NCBI RefSeq assembly: GCF_020921035.1
Contig: NC_063154.1
Location: forward strand, 5,952,001-6,016,000
Direction: 5' to 3'
DNA: 64,000 nucleotides
Origin: Rhodamnia argentea
Taxonomy: Eukaryota > Streptophyta > Magnoliopsida > Myrtales > Myrtaceae
In this document: positions 25,036 through 36,826 of the stretch, one piece after another
How the letters are laid out: every line of letters starts with the position of its first letter
Position numbering within the stretch: the first letter of the stretch is position 1
Notes under the pieces: generated by a model
Database searches by the model: none
Told to the model about the DNA's origin: nothing
Seen by the model: the letters and a program-made list of their open reading frames with translations, nothing else
Position numbers and translations under genes: made by a program

Positions 25036-25728
25036 TTTTTTTATATAGAAAAAATAGATGGTATAATGCAAAAAAAATATAGGGTGTGAAAAAAGAATTT
25101 GAACTAGGGAATTATTAAAGGAGATAATAAATAAAGAAAATAAGGAATTAGAGAATAAGAAAAATTGGATGAGATGGTGTGAAAATAATGGATTAAGAAA
25201 AATTGAAAGAGAGAATGAGGATAATTGAAATATTGAATAAGAAATGAAAAAAATGGTGTGATTGAATAATTGAATAATCGAAGAAAAGAAAATAATAAAT
25301 TGCATGTTGCGAATAATTGAGAATTAGAGAGAATTTGAGAGAATTGTGATGAAGAGAGAATTTGTGTGAAAAAAAAGAGAGATGGGAAGGGGTATTTATA
25401 GGTTAGAAATTAGTAAAGTAAAAAGAAAAAAAGAAAATTAGGTGGGGAGCGGTGACCAATAGTCTCCAAAAAGAAAGAGCCGTTGCCAACGGCTCTTTAT
25501 TTCTTTTCTTTTCTTTTTAAATGTTTTTTTTTAACATTTTTTAAATTTTTTTATCCCCATTTTTTCACGATTCGGAATCGGCACGAAGCTGCCGATTTCG
25601 GGCTCGGTTCAAGGTTTGAAGAAACCTTAACCGGGCCCTTATGCCACGGGCCGGTTCCGGGTTTGACCCCGCCTGGGTCCAGGTCGGTTTCGGTCTCAAC
25701 CCGGCCCTTCGCCATGACTAGGTCTAGG

Positions 25729-28646
25729 ACCATCATGCATTGAATTAGTATCCATGTATCGAACTAGAAGGTAACACAATACATGGGTGCAAATCTTTGT
25801 TGATCAATGTGAATCTCAACAGTGGATCGAAATCGCCGGAATTATGAGAATCTATTAACACAGGAAGGCACATTGGAGCTCTTCGCTTGATGTCCCATAT
25901 CGCTATGTTGATGGTGTCTTCACACTACCATAGTTTCTCCGCGTAAAAGCAAGAGAGCTATTGATGGAAGAGGAATTGCTGAGTTGTTCGCTCTAGGTAT
26001 TATTTCCAGACGTTCCGTATACGAGCCTCTTCAAACTGGGCTTATTGATGTTGATCCCCTTAGGTGCTAGATTGGATTTGAATGATATTTTGGATCCTAT
26101 ATAAACATCCCATGAAGAAATACATTATTATTTTTTTTTTTGTGCTTTCATGCTTTGGTGAGTCTCCAACATCCTTTCGATGACCTATATTGTACTCCCA
26201 CAAACTAAACTTATTACTATTGCACATTTAATTTAGGCATTAATGAAGTCTCTTATTTGGCCAAAAGAAGTTATCATAAATAGTGTAGTTAACACCAAAT
26301 AATGCTCCAATTCCTGACCGACGACTCGAACTAAGAGAAGCCGAGCAAAACATGGCAGAAGTAAAATTATCTAAGCGTTGAAAGCTCTTACTCGGTTAAT
26401 ATAGACTGTCCACAAGACAACTAAGTAATTGTCGAAAAAAAAAAACGAAGGGAAATTACTAAATCCCGAGACACGAATGAGCGAAGAAGTAATGGCCGTC
26501 GAAGTAGTTGGTTTGCTTAGTAACCCCTTGTAAATACATGTAACTGCATTCTAGGAGTCATGTAGAATGTGTTTGCTTTTGTTGTAACCATTGTTAGCTG
26601 TTGGTAGTTGTACAAATAATCGAATCGTAGTTTGTAGTGGGACCGCCGACCAATGAAAAAAAAAACATCGATTGTTTGATTCTATCTTCGTGTTATCCTC
26701 ACATTTTTGTAATCTTTTACATGTCTGGTCGCGACTGTGTTTATTCTCAATACTGTTAATTTTTTCGTCAATTCACGTTTACTGTCCAAGAGTCAACAAG
26801 GGATCCTCTACATCCCTTGGTAATGCTCATATCGACTCACATTTTGAGGAATTTTTCGTGGCAAAACAAGTTTGTTATGTGTTGCATATGACAAACAAAT
26901 TATGATTCGATCTACCGTCGGCGAGATAAGTAATCTCCCGAGGGACGATGCTTCGAGACTAATAACAAATGTGGAGTTGAAACCTATGAAATTATTACTG
27001 CAATAACACATTTCTGTTCCCTAATTTACTCACATTTTACAGCATAAGAACTTTGAAAATCACAGTAAGAGCCAGCTTCACTACTTAACCTAAACACTGC
27101 TTAGTGCTTAGCTAACAGTTCTGCTGGCATATAATCCTTCTCATCATCGTCTGGATGGACCTCTAACTTCATTAACCGCTCAGTGGACTTTTCTTCATTC
27201 ACATTGATTAATAATGCATTAGTTTAGTGAGATAAAGATTCTATTCGTGAGCGAAACTCTCTGGTTTCGGTGACTTTTCTCCATGGGATTAATGTTTACG
27301 CAGAAAGAGGCATGGGAGCTCGTGTTCGAAGAAGGCTAGTACTTTGACACTGGTTCAGACTCTTTTAAAAAAACTACAGTAAGTTATTAATTACGTGTTG
27401 CACGCTTTGGGGGAAGCAAACCCTAGGTCAACAAACAGACAGGAAGAGATCGAACCGAGGGGCTAGATTTGGGGAGTTTCACTGAATTTGGAGTCCCAAG
27501 CGTGGCATTTGACTCAGTGAAACCATCCCCCATTAATTGCAAATGGTACTGACCTTTGCTCTCTAAAGCTCTAAACCAGTTTGACATAACCTTGGCGAGC
27601 TAAATGCGAAACGTTTTGCGCCTAACTACGCCGTTGAAGTCTCTGCAAGTTGAAAGAGTTACGAGGAGGATTCAAACTTCAAAATCCATCTCGGCCTTGT
27701 AATGTGCAAACCAGTTATCACTCTCATGGCCCCCCTTCGAGCTGAGGAATCCCATGCACGACCCGGTTCGAAGTCTCTTATTATATGTCGAAACTCGCTT
27801 TCTTCGTTCTCGGGAAAGGGGAAAAGATGTGAGGAACAGAAGAAAAGACGAAGTGGAGTTTGAAACATGGGCGGTCTGGTGGTGTTTCAGAAGGATAACT
27901 GGGGAAGAGGGGAGGGTTTAAGGAGGAAGCAGAGGGAGAGACTATCAGCAAAACGATCCAAATATTCCACGATAGGAAGTAGAGGGTGATGATGTATAGA
28001 TCTACGATTGAAATTATACAGAAAACATTTCCCTTCATAATATCCGGATTTTCTCTTGTGCACCTCTACATATGATTATGACTGAATCGACATTCATGTC
28101 GAACTCGTAGTGTGAGATCTTCGGCAAATCATCTTTGTAGAAGCCACAGTTAGGAAATTACGATGAATAACGAATTAAGCTAAATATTCTTTTAACATTT
28201 TCTGGTTCTCTATGTAGTGGTAGAAGATAGTTTACACACACACATATATATATTGAAAATCTGAGCACATTATCGACCATTTTATAACTATTTCATATGA
28301 ATCTTCTAGTATTGCCTACGATTGAGATTCTCTTAAATTCCTAACAGAAATCTTGGAAAAATTACAAAATCCATGCTCATATTTCTCCACAATTACATTT
28401 TGCCTTCTCTAATTTAAAATTCTCACGCTTTGCATCTTAAGATTGCCGAAAACATACATATTACACACTTTATAATCTACAGCTCGGCGGACTCTAAGCT
28501 GTAATTAGGGTAAGTTTGTCTCCACTCCCATGAAAGTTTGTACTTTAAAGCTCTCAAAGAGGACTAGTGTGGGTGGTCTAGATTTTGACCCTCGTGTTGG
28601 ATTAAATGGTAGATCATATTGGTCTAGTGTGTCGCATGACGAGTAT
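25729..28646. other. Intergenic, nothing recognised
   Basis: About 2.9 kb without a supported gene. A minus-strand frame at 27659-27868 and others nearby have no family signature. A 10-bp inverted pair GTTTCACTGA/TCAGTGAAAC occurs at about 27477-27523. Confidence 0.4.
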
Positions 28647-28884
28647 TAGACATGGCCAAATGGAATCGTGGGCCCGGAACCAGCCCTTAACCGGGCCCAT
28701 GGTTCCAACCCGGAACCGGAACGGGCCCTCAAGGGCCGGTTCCGGTTTCTAAATTTTCGGAACCCGCCCGGAACCGCCGGTTCCAACCCGTTTTTTTAAA
28801 AAAAAAGGGTGGAGGCCCGGGGAAAAGAGCCGTTGGGCCTAGGAACCAGCGGTTCCGAACCGGAACCAGAACCGGCCACGTCTA
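28647..28884. mobile_element. hAT MITE, deletion derivative related to copies 1 and 2
   Basis: The ends TAGACATGGCC and (reverse complement) TAGACGTGGCCGG are inverted, and the interior is GGTTCCGG-type subterminal sequence. The flanks ACGAGTAT (28639-28646) and ACAAGCAT (28885-28892) match at 6 of 8 positions, both differences being transitions, consistent with an aged 8-bp duplication. The centre AAAGAGCCGTTGGGCC also occurs inside the right arm of hAT copy 2, which supports an origin by internal deletion of that family. Length 238 bp, no coding capacity. Confidence 0.8.
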
Positions 28885-28892
28885 ACAAGCAT

Positions 28893-29414
28893 AGACCTTG
28901 GCAGCCCCACAATAAACTGCCTCAAGTGTTAGTTTTTCTTTTTGAACGGAATCAAATTCCTCTGTGCGGTCCAGTGCTCCTCTCGATGTCTTGATAAATC
29001 TGAACCATTGATGAAACCTAATTTCCGTAAATCAGTATGCGAGACTCCTAGAGACACCAAAGGTGAGTACTAATAGAATAGAGGATGATTCACATACTTT
29101 TGGATGCAAACGTTCCGCCAAGGAGAGAGGCGAAGTTTAGTGTATGTATAAAGAAGTAAATTGTAAACAGTCATACTCCTCTATATATTTTTATACTTGT
29201 ATGCAAAGATACTGTGTGTCCAAGTGTCTTTCCTGAGTCAAGAAGGGACTCCTAAGACAACCTATCTGCTACTGTCTCCAACTATTTGTCTTGAGGAGAG
29301 AGGATAGACGAGCATCGTGGCTTCTTCCTAAGGTCAAACAGATGCCCTAAACATGGTTTGATTAGTTTAAGGATGTCATGAAATGGTCCCCTTTGACCCA
29401 TAAATTCACATCAC

Positions 29415-29458
<44 letters not shown>

Positions 29459-30428
29459 GGCGGTATCTTCAGATTCATGAAGAGGCATGGAAAAAAAAAA
29501 AAAAAAGCAGCTAAAAAGGCTGATTTCAATCTGACAAGTAACAGTGGGAATAGAAGCTCGGGAGAATGGAATAGAACCTGAATTTTCGGATTCTGAGAAC
29601 TCAGCTTCATTAAAATATATGTACCAAAACTCAGACTGACCCTAGTTTTATAAGCTCCCATTGCATTGGGAGTTGTTTCCAAATAACAATTCAAACCAGA
29701 AAGACACTCGCATTTACAATCTCCCTTTTTGTCTTGATTCGCAGTGGATGGATAGAGAGAAAAGTGTCATGAGATAGATATGAGCAAAATGTGGGGTGAT
29801 AAAGAATGGGGGCCTAATCCCCATACACTGTTGATTTGGTGGTTCTCGAGATTCCTAAACTTAACATATTTGAACAAAACCCAGGATGGGGTTTCACTCT
29901 AGAAGGAGAGAGAAAATAACGAGAGAAGTAAGAAAAATGCCAGAAACAAAGATGAGAAAATTCATATGCTCTCGAAACGTCATATTGTTTACTTATCTAA
30001 TCATTTATTAGTTCCCGTCAAAGAAAAAAATATTTCAATAGTTAACATGTTTATTTTCGCGATTCATGGTGCTTCAGAGGTACGTTACAGTTTTTATGAA
30101 GTAAGAGTTTAATTGAATGAAGAAAGAATCAATGAATAATTATAACATATGCCACCTGAAATTTCAGACAAACGGTTTATTTACCGATAGATTTGAGAAA
30201 GTAGATAGTTGTAATTTGTAAATTAAGAGTGGATAATTTACAACAGCGTTGTTGGTCTATTCCTCCGAAAATCCATTTTCCTGACTTTGGTTGTCATCGG
30301 TAGTTATTCTTTTTTTCTTTTTGGGTTGGTCTGAAGTTAGTCGGAGAAGACACAAAGCTTAGTCCTAAATTAAAAGTCTACCAGAAAAGACGGCTGATCC
30401 TTCGGAGGCAGACCCCTCCTCAGGTAGC
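28893..30428. other. Intergenic and NAC upstream region
   Basis: No gene seen. Contains the CT microsatellite at 29417-29454. The final several hundred bases are the likely NAC promoter, AT-rich and without a recognised element apart from the TATA-like site. Confidence 0.4.
29417..29454. repeat. (CT)19 microsatellite
   Basis: Perfect dinucleotide tract, intergenic. Confidence 0.95.
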
Positions 30429-30434
30429 ATATAA
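30429..30434 (+). promoter_or_regulatory. Candidate TATA box of the NAC gene
   Basis: TATAAT within GCATATAATC, about 200 bp upstream of the first in-frame ATG. It would give a pyrimidine-rich leader (CTCTCTCC tracts at about 30510-30530) of roughly 170 nt without an upstream ATG that I can see. Confidence 0.45.
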
Positions 30435-30631
30435 TCTCCCCCCAATTAATTCAAACCCTTCATCACTCATATTAACCACCCTTGTCTCCCCTCTTCAAAC
30501 TTCACAGTCTCTCTCCATCTCTCTCTGTGTCATTTTACTCTAGCTAGGGTTTTAGATCAAGTGGTTATAAGTGAAAGACAGTAGTACATTTTAGTTTCTC
30601 TGCGCGTGTGTGCTTCAAGAAAAGAGAGTGC

Positions 30632-32185
30632 ATGAGTTCTTTAATGGAAGAGAGAGTTGATCGTGAGATATCAATGGATGAAGTGATGCTTCCAGGGTTT
30701 AGGTTTCATCCAACGGACGAAGAGCTTGTAGGGTTTTACCTCAGGAGGAAGATCCAACACCGGCCTCTTAGCATCGAGCTCATTCGGCAGCTCGACATTT
30801 ACAAATATGATCCATGGGATCTCCCTAGTAAGTTCAACTTAAACACCCATTAATCCACTGTTGATTCATTTTTCTTTTTCTTTTTTTTGCGGTATTGTAG
30901 TATAAACTTTACATCGATAAGAGTTAGCTAGGTTTTAATGGACAATGAGATCCGAGTTTGTATTTTGGCCATGAAGAGTTGGCGACTACAGGAGAGAAAG
31001 AGTGGTACTTCTACTGCCCGAGGGACCGGAAGTACCGGAACAGCGCGAGGCCGAACCGGGTAACTGGGGCTGGTTTTTGGAAAGCCACCGGGACGGACCG
31101 GCCGATCTACTCATCGGAAGGGTCCAAGTGCATAGGGCTGAAGAAGTCCCTGGTCTTCTACAAAGGTAGAGCTGCCAAGGGCGTCAAGACCGACTGGATG
31201 ATGCACGAGTTTCGCCTCCCTTCTCTTATCGACTTGTCGTCGCAAAACATTCCCGCCCATGTAAGATACATATATGCTCAACGAGTTTTACTCTTGCATG
31301 TATAGAAAGATTTTCCTTTTCCTTTAGGATTTCATAAGTTTTCTCGCAAAGCGCTGTCAGGGCAAGTATGTTCTTGCATATCTCTCACGATATTCAGCAA
31401 AGTAGCAGTTTATTCTCGATTTAATCGAACTCATGAGCTGATCAAATTCATTATTCTCGATGTTTTTTCAGGACTCGTGGGCGATATGCAGGATTTTCAA
31501 GAAAACGAACTCGAACTCCCAAAGATCTCTTGCTTACTCTTATGTCTCTCCAATGTTACCATCTGAAACCCCTGCCTCAGAAACAGCAAACTCGCTCATT
31601 CACTCTCAACTAAGCCCAGACACTGCTTCCTTCTCACCATCCCCAACCAAAACTAACTCCTCCTTTCACAGTCCTCCTAACAATCTCACTCCCATCTTGG
31701 ACTCACCATCACTAGTCCCATGGAGTAATCTAGACTTTGCCATCATCTCATCGAGCATCGACCCGAACCCTAGTCACTTCCTCTTCCCGCATCTCCAAGA
31801 GACGACCGTCTCGGATATCTCCTCCATTCTTCAGAACACGCCGTCCTCTGCCTTCGGAGACGTTTTTAGGAGCTTCGAGTGTGATTTAAACGGCCATCAA
31901 GAACGGTTCAGCGACGGCTTCTCACTACTGACCCTACCGATCGGAACGCAAGCGAACGATGCGATCGTCAGTGGCGGTGGCAGGGGGGAAGAAGAAGCGT
32001 CTTCTTTGTTGCCGAGGAACCCGAGCCACGATGATGAGCCGTGGGAGGCGGTCGGGTCCGGCGGTTCTCCCTACGGTCCGGGCAATTATTGGAACGTGGG
32101 GGATGCATGGAAGTCAAACTCGGTGTGGGATGCAACAAGTGATTTGTCAACGTATTATTATCCTACCACCAAGTGCTTCACCTAA
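30632..32185 (+). CDS. NAC-domain transcription factor, FEZ/ANAC094-like
   Basis: Three exons: 30632-30827, 30977-31260 and 31472-32185, GT-AG, phases consistent, 397 residues. This is the canonical two-intron NAC layout. The DNA-binding domain occupies about 18-170: [20 protein letters not shown] (A), [20 protein letters not shown] (B), [15 protein letters not shown]...[12 protein letters not shown] (C), [20 protein letters not shown] (D) and [11 protein letters not shown] (E). The basic C and D blocks contact DNA. The Ser/Pro/Asn-rich C-terminal part (about 175-397) is the probable activation region. The NAC domain, especially [21 protein letters not shown] and [13 protein letters not shown], closely resembles Arabidopsis FEZ, which promotes formative divisions of root-cap stem cells. 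The start is the first ATG; a second in-frame ATG at 30644 would remove four residues. Orthology is from motif memory. Confidence 0.92.
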
Positions 32186-32666
32186 ATTAGTCATCGAAGT
32201 GATACAACAATAGCTCGGATGGGTTCGATGACTTCCAAGGTTGTAGTCCACGACTCCACGTACAATGTCGTGGTTCTCTAGGAGCGTTTTATGTGATTTT
32301 CATTTATTTCCTTTGGTAAGAGAGAAGGGAAATCATTTGTTTACTTGTAGAAAATTTTTCCTAAATGAAAAATGTTTTTTATTTTTATAAATAAATTAGG
32401 TTGAATCCATGCTCGCTGTTTCTTCCCAAACTTTTATTTATTTGCTCTTTTTTTTTGGTATGGATCTTCGCAAGTGTGGCTGATGACTGGAGATATATAT
32501 ATGGACTCCTGTTTTGGAAAGTTTGGCACATGAATCAGAATATATTGTTGGCTACATCTTCTATTGTATCTTGCGATATCCGCCACGAATACAGCCTCAA
32601 AACTCAAGTCCCTTAGATTGTATATATTAGGAAGGATTAAGATTTGATTATCTCCCGATTTTTCAT
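32186..32666. other. NAC 3' untranslated region and flank
   Basis: Directly follows the stop; AT-rich with no other gene. An ATAAATAAATTAGG stretch at about 32386-32399 could supply a poly(A) signal. Confidence 0.4.
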
Positions 32667-32676
32667 ATTGTTTGTC

Positions 32677-33009
32677 GGGAAAATTCCAACTATGGCCTAA
32701 AGTGCCATCATTTTCGCAAGTAAATGGCTTGAAATGGACATTGTTTCAAATAAGAGCCTGAAATGCTTTCTTTGCTTCGAAAAAGGGCCTAACCAAGGAC
32801 CCTCGCTCAACACCGGTGATGGCCAGGGGAAGGGAGAGGAAAAATAAAAAGGAAAAAATGAATAAATAAAAGTAAATGACGAGAATGCTATCGGTCGGGT
32901 CATTTTACGAGACAAAGATAGTATTTCAGGTCATTATTTGAAATAAGGTTCACTTCAGGATATTATTTGAGAAAATGATGGCACTTTAAACCTTTATTTG
33001 AAATTTTCC
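32677..33009. mobile_element. Mutator-like MITE with 39-bp inverted ends
   Basis: Left end GGGAAAATTCCAACTATGGC... and right end (reverse complement GGAAAATTTCAAATAAAGGT...) both continue into a shared AAAGTGCCATCATTTTC. The flanks ATTGTTTGTC (32667-32676) and ATTGTTTATC (33010-33019) agree at 9 of 10 positions. A 9-10 bp duplication fits Mutator-type transposition. It is 333 bp with a GC-rich core at about 32775-32835 and no coding capacity, lying about 490 bp downstream of the NAC stop. Confidence 0.75.
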
Positions 33010-33019
33010 ATTGTTTATC

Positions 33020-33951
33020 TTTAGAAAAGCTTATACCACTAAATGATCAAATAACAATGTGGCCATGTCAAAAGATTATACAAAAATGACATGTTATGTG
33101 ATGTGACATGGTGCAGATAGACTCCAATATAATTAGGTTAGATCCAATACAGTCTAGTACCATTTAATTTAGTGTGCTAATTTTGCAAGTCGCTGTCAGT
33201 ACAATATTTAGCATTTGAATTAGTATACTAATTTTGAAACATACGTAGGAGATACAACCAGCAGGCCGACGCCCCATGTACTAATTGCTTAGATCTCTAT
33301 TTATGGGGCTCTCAATTCTTTTCTTTTCTCCTCCTGCTTCGGCCAGGTGCGATAGGCGCGAGATCTATTGAATCCTGAAGTAGGCCGTTCGCATATCGAA
33401 TTAATCTAAGTCGACCTCTCAATAAATAAAAAAAAAAAAAAGAGGGCCGAACTCACATGGCCCCGCCATTAAAAACATACAAGCCCGATAAATTTTTAGG
33501 GCCCTAGCGAATAATCCCGTTTGGCGAACATCGGATTGAATATAAAGTTTGCTGGTCTCGGTGTCTACCAATGCGTAGGAATCAACATTCTCCGATAAGT
33601 AGAAAAAGCACGACCATGTTGTTCTCCATGAGCGACCGGTTCCCCTGGCACGTGCATCAAGAATAACCTTTTGAGCGCATCGTAAAGCAAGCTTTAACCA
33701 TTTGATGCTTCTATCTTCTAGTCGGCCTTGGAGGACATGCATGTGCCGAGAACAACCTACAAATTCAGGCCACCTTAAACCTAAACCAAGCGCCTTACTG
33801 AGTTCTAATGTGCCTGTGCCTCCTTTAGCCCAAGTATCAAGCTATCAAGCCCCCCACTCGAAGTCACGAACATAACCACCAGCTTGAAAAAAGTCGATAC
33901 TTTCGCAACCTTGAAAGCTACTCTTGACAACCAGGCAATATCAGCATGTCA
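33020..33951. other. Intergenic, nothing recognised
   Basis: A minus-strand frame at 33419-33742 shows no family resemblance and no promoter context; treated as chance or an unrecognisable relic. Confidence 0.35.
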
Positions 33952-34386
33952 TAAGGGGTGAGAATGGTTTTGGGATAAAAACTAAAATTCGAAATGAGAC
34001 CTGTGAAAAATCCATCCGATTTCAAATTTCAAGGTATGTTTCAATAGAAAGGTTCCAAATAAGTAGAATCTGAAACTTGAAACAAGTTTTTACATTTTTT
34101 TTTTTTGCATGTGTTCTCGGGCATCCAATGATGAATGTGTAACTAAAACCACTTATTTGAACTTCAATTTCTAACAATATTTATGGCTGAAAGTCGATGA
34201 ATTGTAGCAATAAGTGATGGTCGTAAAAGGTAATGATTCATTGCAATCGTTAAATTAAAACTGCAATGAGACTAGGTTTCAAGTTGCAATATATGCAGAG
34301 TAAGTTCCAAGTTCTGAAAAATGAAAAACCTGTAAGATCTAGATTCTAGGTGAAACCTATACGGATCCTAGAACCACTCGCTCCTA
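33952..34386. mobile_element. Possible hAT MITE
   Basis: The left edge TAAGGGGTGAGAATGGTTTT and the right edge (reverse complement TAGGAGCGAGTGGTTCTAGG) are imperfect inverted repeats of the TAGGGGTGAG type seen at the hAT element 55876-62807. Interior phrases GGTTCC/GGAACC-like are present but decayed. No target duplication matches, so borders are uncertain. Confidence 0.4.
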
Positions 34387-34769
34387 ATCCGTTCAAAAGC
34401 GATGAAGATTATCTCTATAACAATGCCAGTTCCATACCAGGAACTGCAAAGGTCAAACTGAATCGTAGAAGGCAAAGGGGGAAAAAAGCCTTTTGCAAAG
34501 GATCGAGAGCAATGGAAATAAACTGCGTATAAACACTAAAAACCAACTAATCTGGTATTTGAAGGAAAGCAGATCGTACATGATTTTACAGTATCACCAA
34601 GAAGCAATTAACAGGGAAAGAGAAACAAAACATCAGCTCAATGAATTTGTCGACAAAATCATCTCCAATGGTCTCATATGGCTTTTCTATCACTCCCTAT
34701 CATTAAATGTAAGCCCAAAATTACACCCTTCGCAGGTCTTACTCAAAGTGGTTCCCAGGTTCTGTATGC

Positions 34770-36274
<1,505 letters not shown>

Positions 36275-36286
36275 TTTGTGCGTCCG

Positions 36287-36291
<5 letters not shown>

Positions 36292-36319
<28 letters not shown>
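36292..36319. repeat. (CT)14 microsatellite in the RPL34 leader
   Basis: Perfect dinucleotide tract 18 bp upstream of the RPL34 ATG, reading GA on the transcribed strand. Confidence 0.9.
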
Positions 36320-36323
<4 letters not shown>

Positions 36324-36370
36324 AAATCGGCTCGCTAGACGAAGAAGACCAGGTTTGCGGAGTTCACCAT

Positions 36371-36380
36371 ATTTATATAT
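36371..36380 (-). promoter_or_regulatory. TATA box of RPL34
   Basis: ATATATAAAT on the minus strand, about 100 bp upstream of the ATG; predicted start of transcription near 36340. Confidence 0.6.
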
Positions 36381-36408
36381 GCTCTGAACAAGAACGGAAT
36401 GGCTTGAG

Positions 36409-36417
36409 AAACCCTAG
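36409..36417. promoter_or_regulatory. Telo-box (AAACCCTAG) in the RPL34 promoter
   Basis: AAACCCTAG matches the plant telo-box (AAACCCTAA-like), a common element of ribosomal protein promoters, and sits about 30 bp upstream of the TATA box. The motif is seen; function is inferred from the family. Confidence 0.6.
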
Positions 36418-36524
36418 ATCCAACGGTTGAGAATGGATCTTTCCTGTTTCTCGTTGACTGCTTTCTTGTATCGTCCGAGCCCGAACTGCGAGTCAAGTCC
36501 ATTGGACCCATTTGGGCGTCAGCA

Positions 36525-36635
36525 CTGACGTCACGAGACCCATCTAAAGAAAAGGCGAGGCCCAAGCCCGTCCGGTCCAATACGCTGACGTCATGAGGCC
36601 CATTTAAAGAAAAGGCGAGGCCCAAGCCCGCCCGT
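36525..36635. promoter_or_regulatory. 60-bp tandem promoter duplication with TGACGTCA and GGCCCA sites
   Basis: Two units in direct repeat with a period of 60 bp. Each begins with the palindrome TGACGTCA (36526-36533 and 36586-36593), followed by GA(G)RCCCAT, TTAAAGAAAAGGCGAGGCCC and AAGCCCG. TGACGTCA is a core site for plant bZIP (TGA/CREB-like) factors, and GGCCCA resembles site II elements bound by TCP factors in growth-linked promoters. The units differ at a few positions, so the duplication is not brand new. Confidence 0.75.
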
Positions 36636-36826
36636 TTTGGCAAAATGTATTCTAATGTCTCCAGGCCCGCCCGAATGATGGGCGGGCGGGCGCGTCGCGC
36701 CGATGATCGCACGAGGCCGGGGGTCTACGCAAGTTGGCGGTGGATTATCTGAGTTATACGAGCCGCTCTGAGCTCTCCGATCTTCAATTTTTCAATTGAC
36801 GGTGTTGATTTTCGAGTATTTGCTTA

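Larger units (their letters stand above)
18865..25720 (-). mobile_element. hAT transposon, copy 1, with nested insertion
   Basis: The ends TAGTCATGGCC... and ...GGCGAAGGGC on the other strand (right end ...GCCATGACTA) form the terminal inverted repeat. A perfect 8-bp target duplication GGTCTAGG flanks it (18857-18864 and 25721-25728), the hAT hallmark. Both ends carry GC-rich subterminal sequence built from GGTTCCGG/CCGGAACC units. The element contains a decayed transposase gene on the minus strand and is split by the 3515-bp insertion at 19289-22803. Without it the element would be about 3.3 kb, close to the 2954-bp sister copy at 58627. It is non-autonomous today because the transposase is broken. 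Confidence 0.92.

Noticed and set aside
27470..27530. Short hairpin GTTTCACTGA...TCAGTGAAAC considered as a microRNA precursor
   Set aside because: Only 10 paired bases with an unpaired 28-nt loop; a plant microRNA precursor needs a longer near-perfect arm, and no known mature sequence is present.
33419..33742. 107-codon minus-strand frame
   Set aside because: No domain, no promoter, and it ends in an A-rich tract; not distinguishable from chance.
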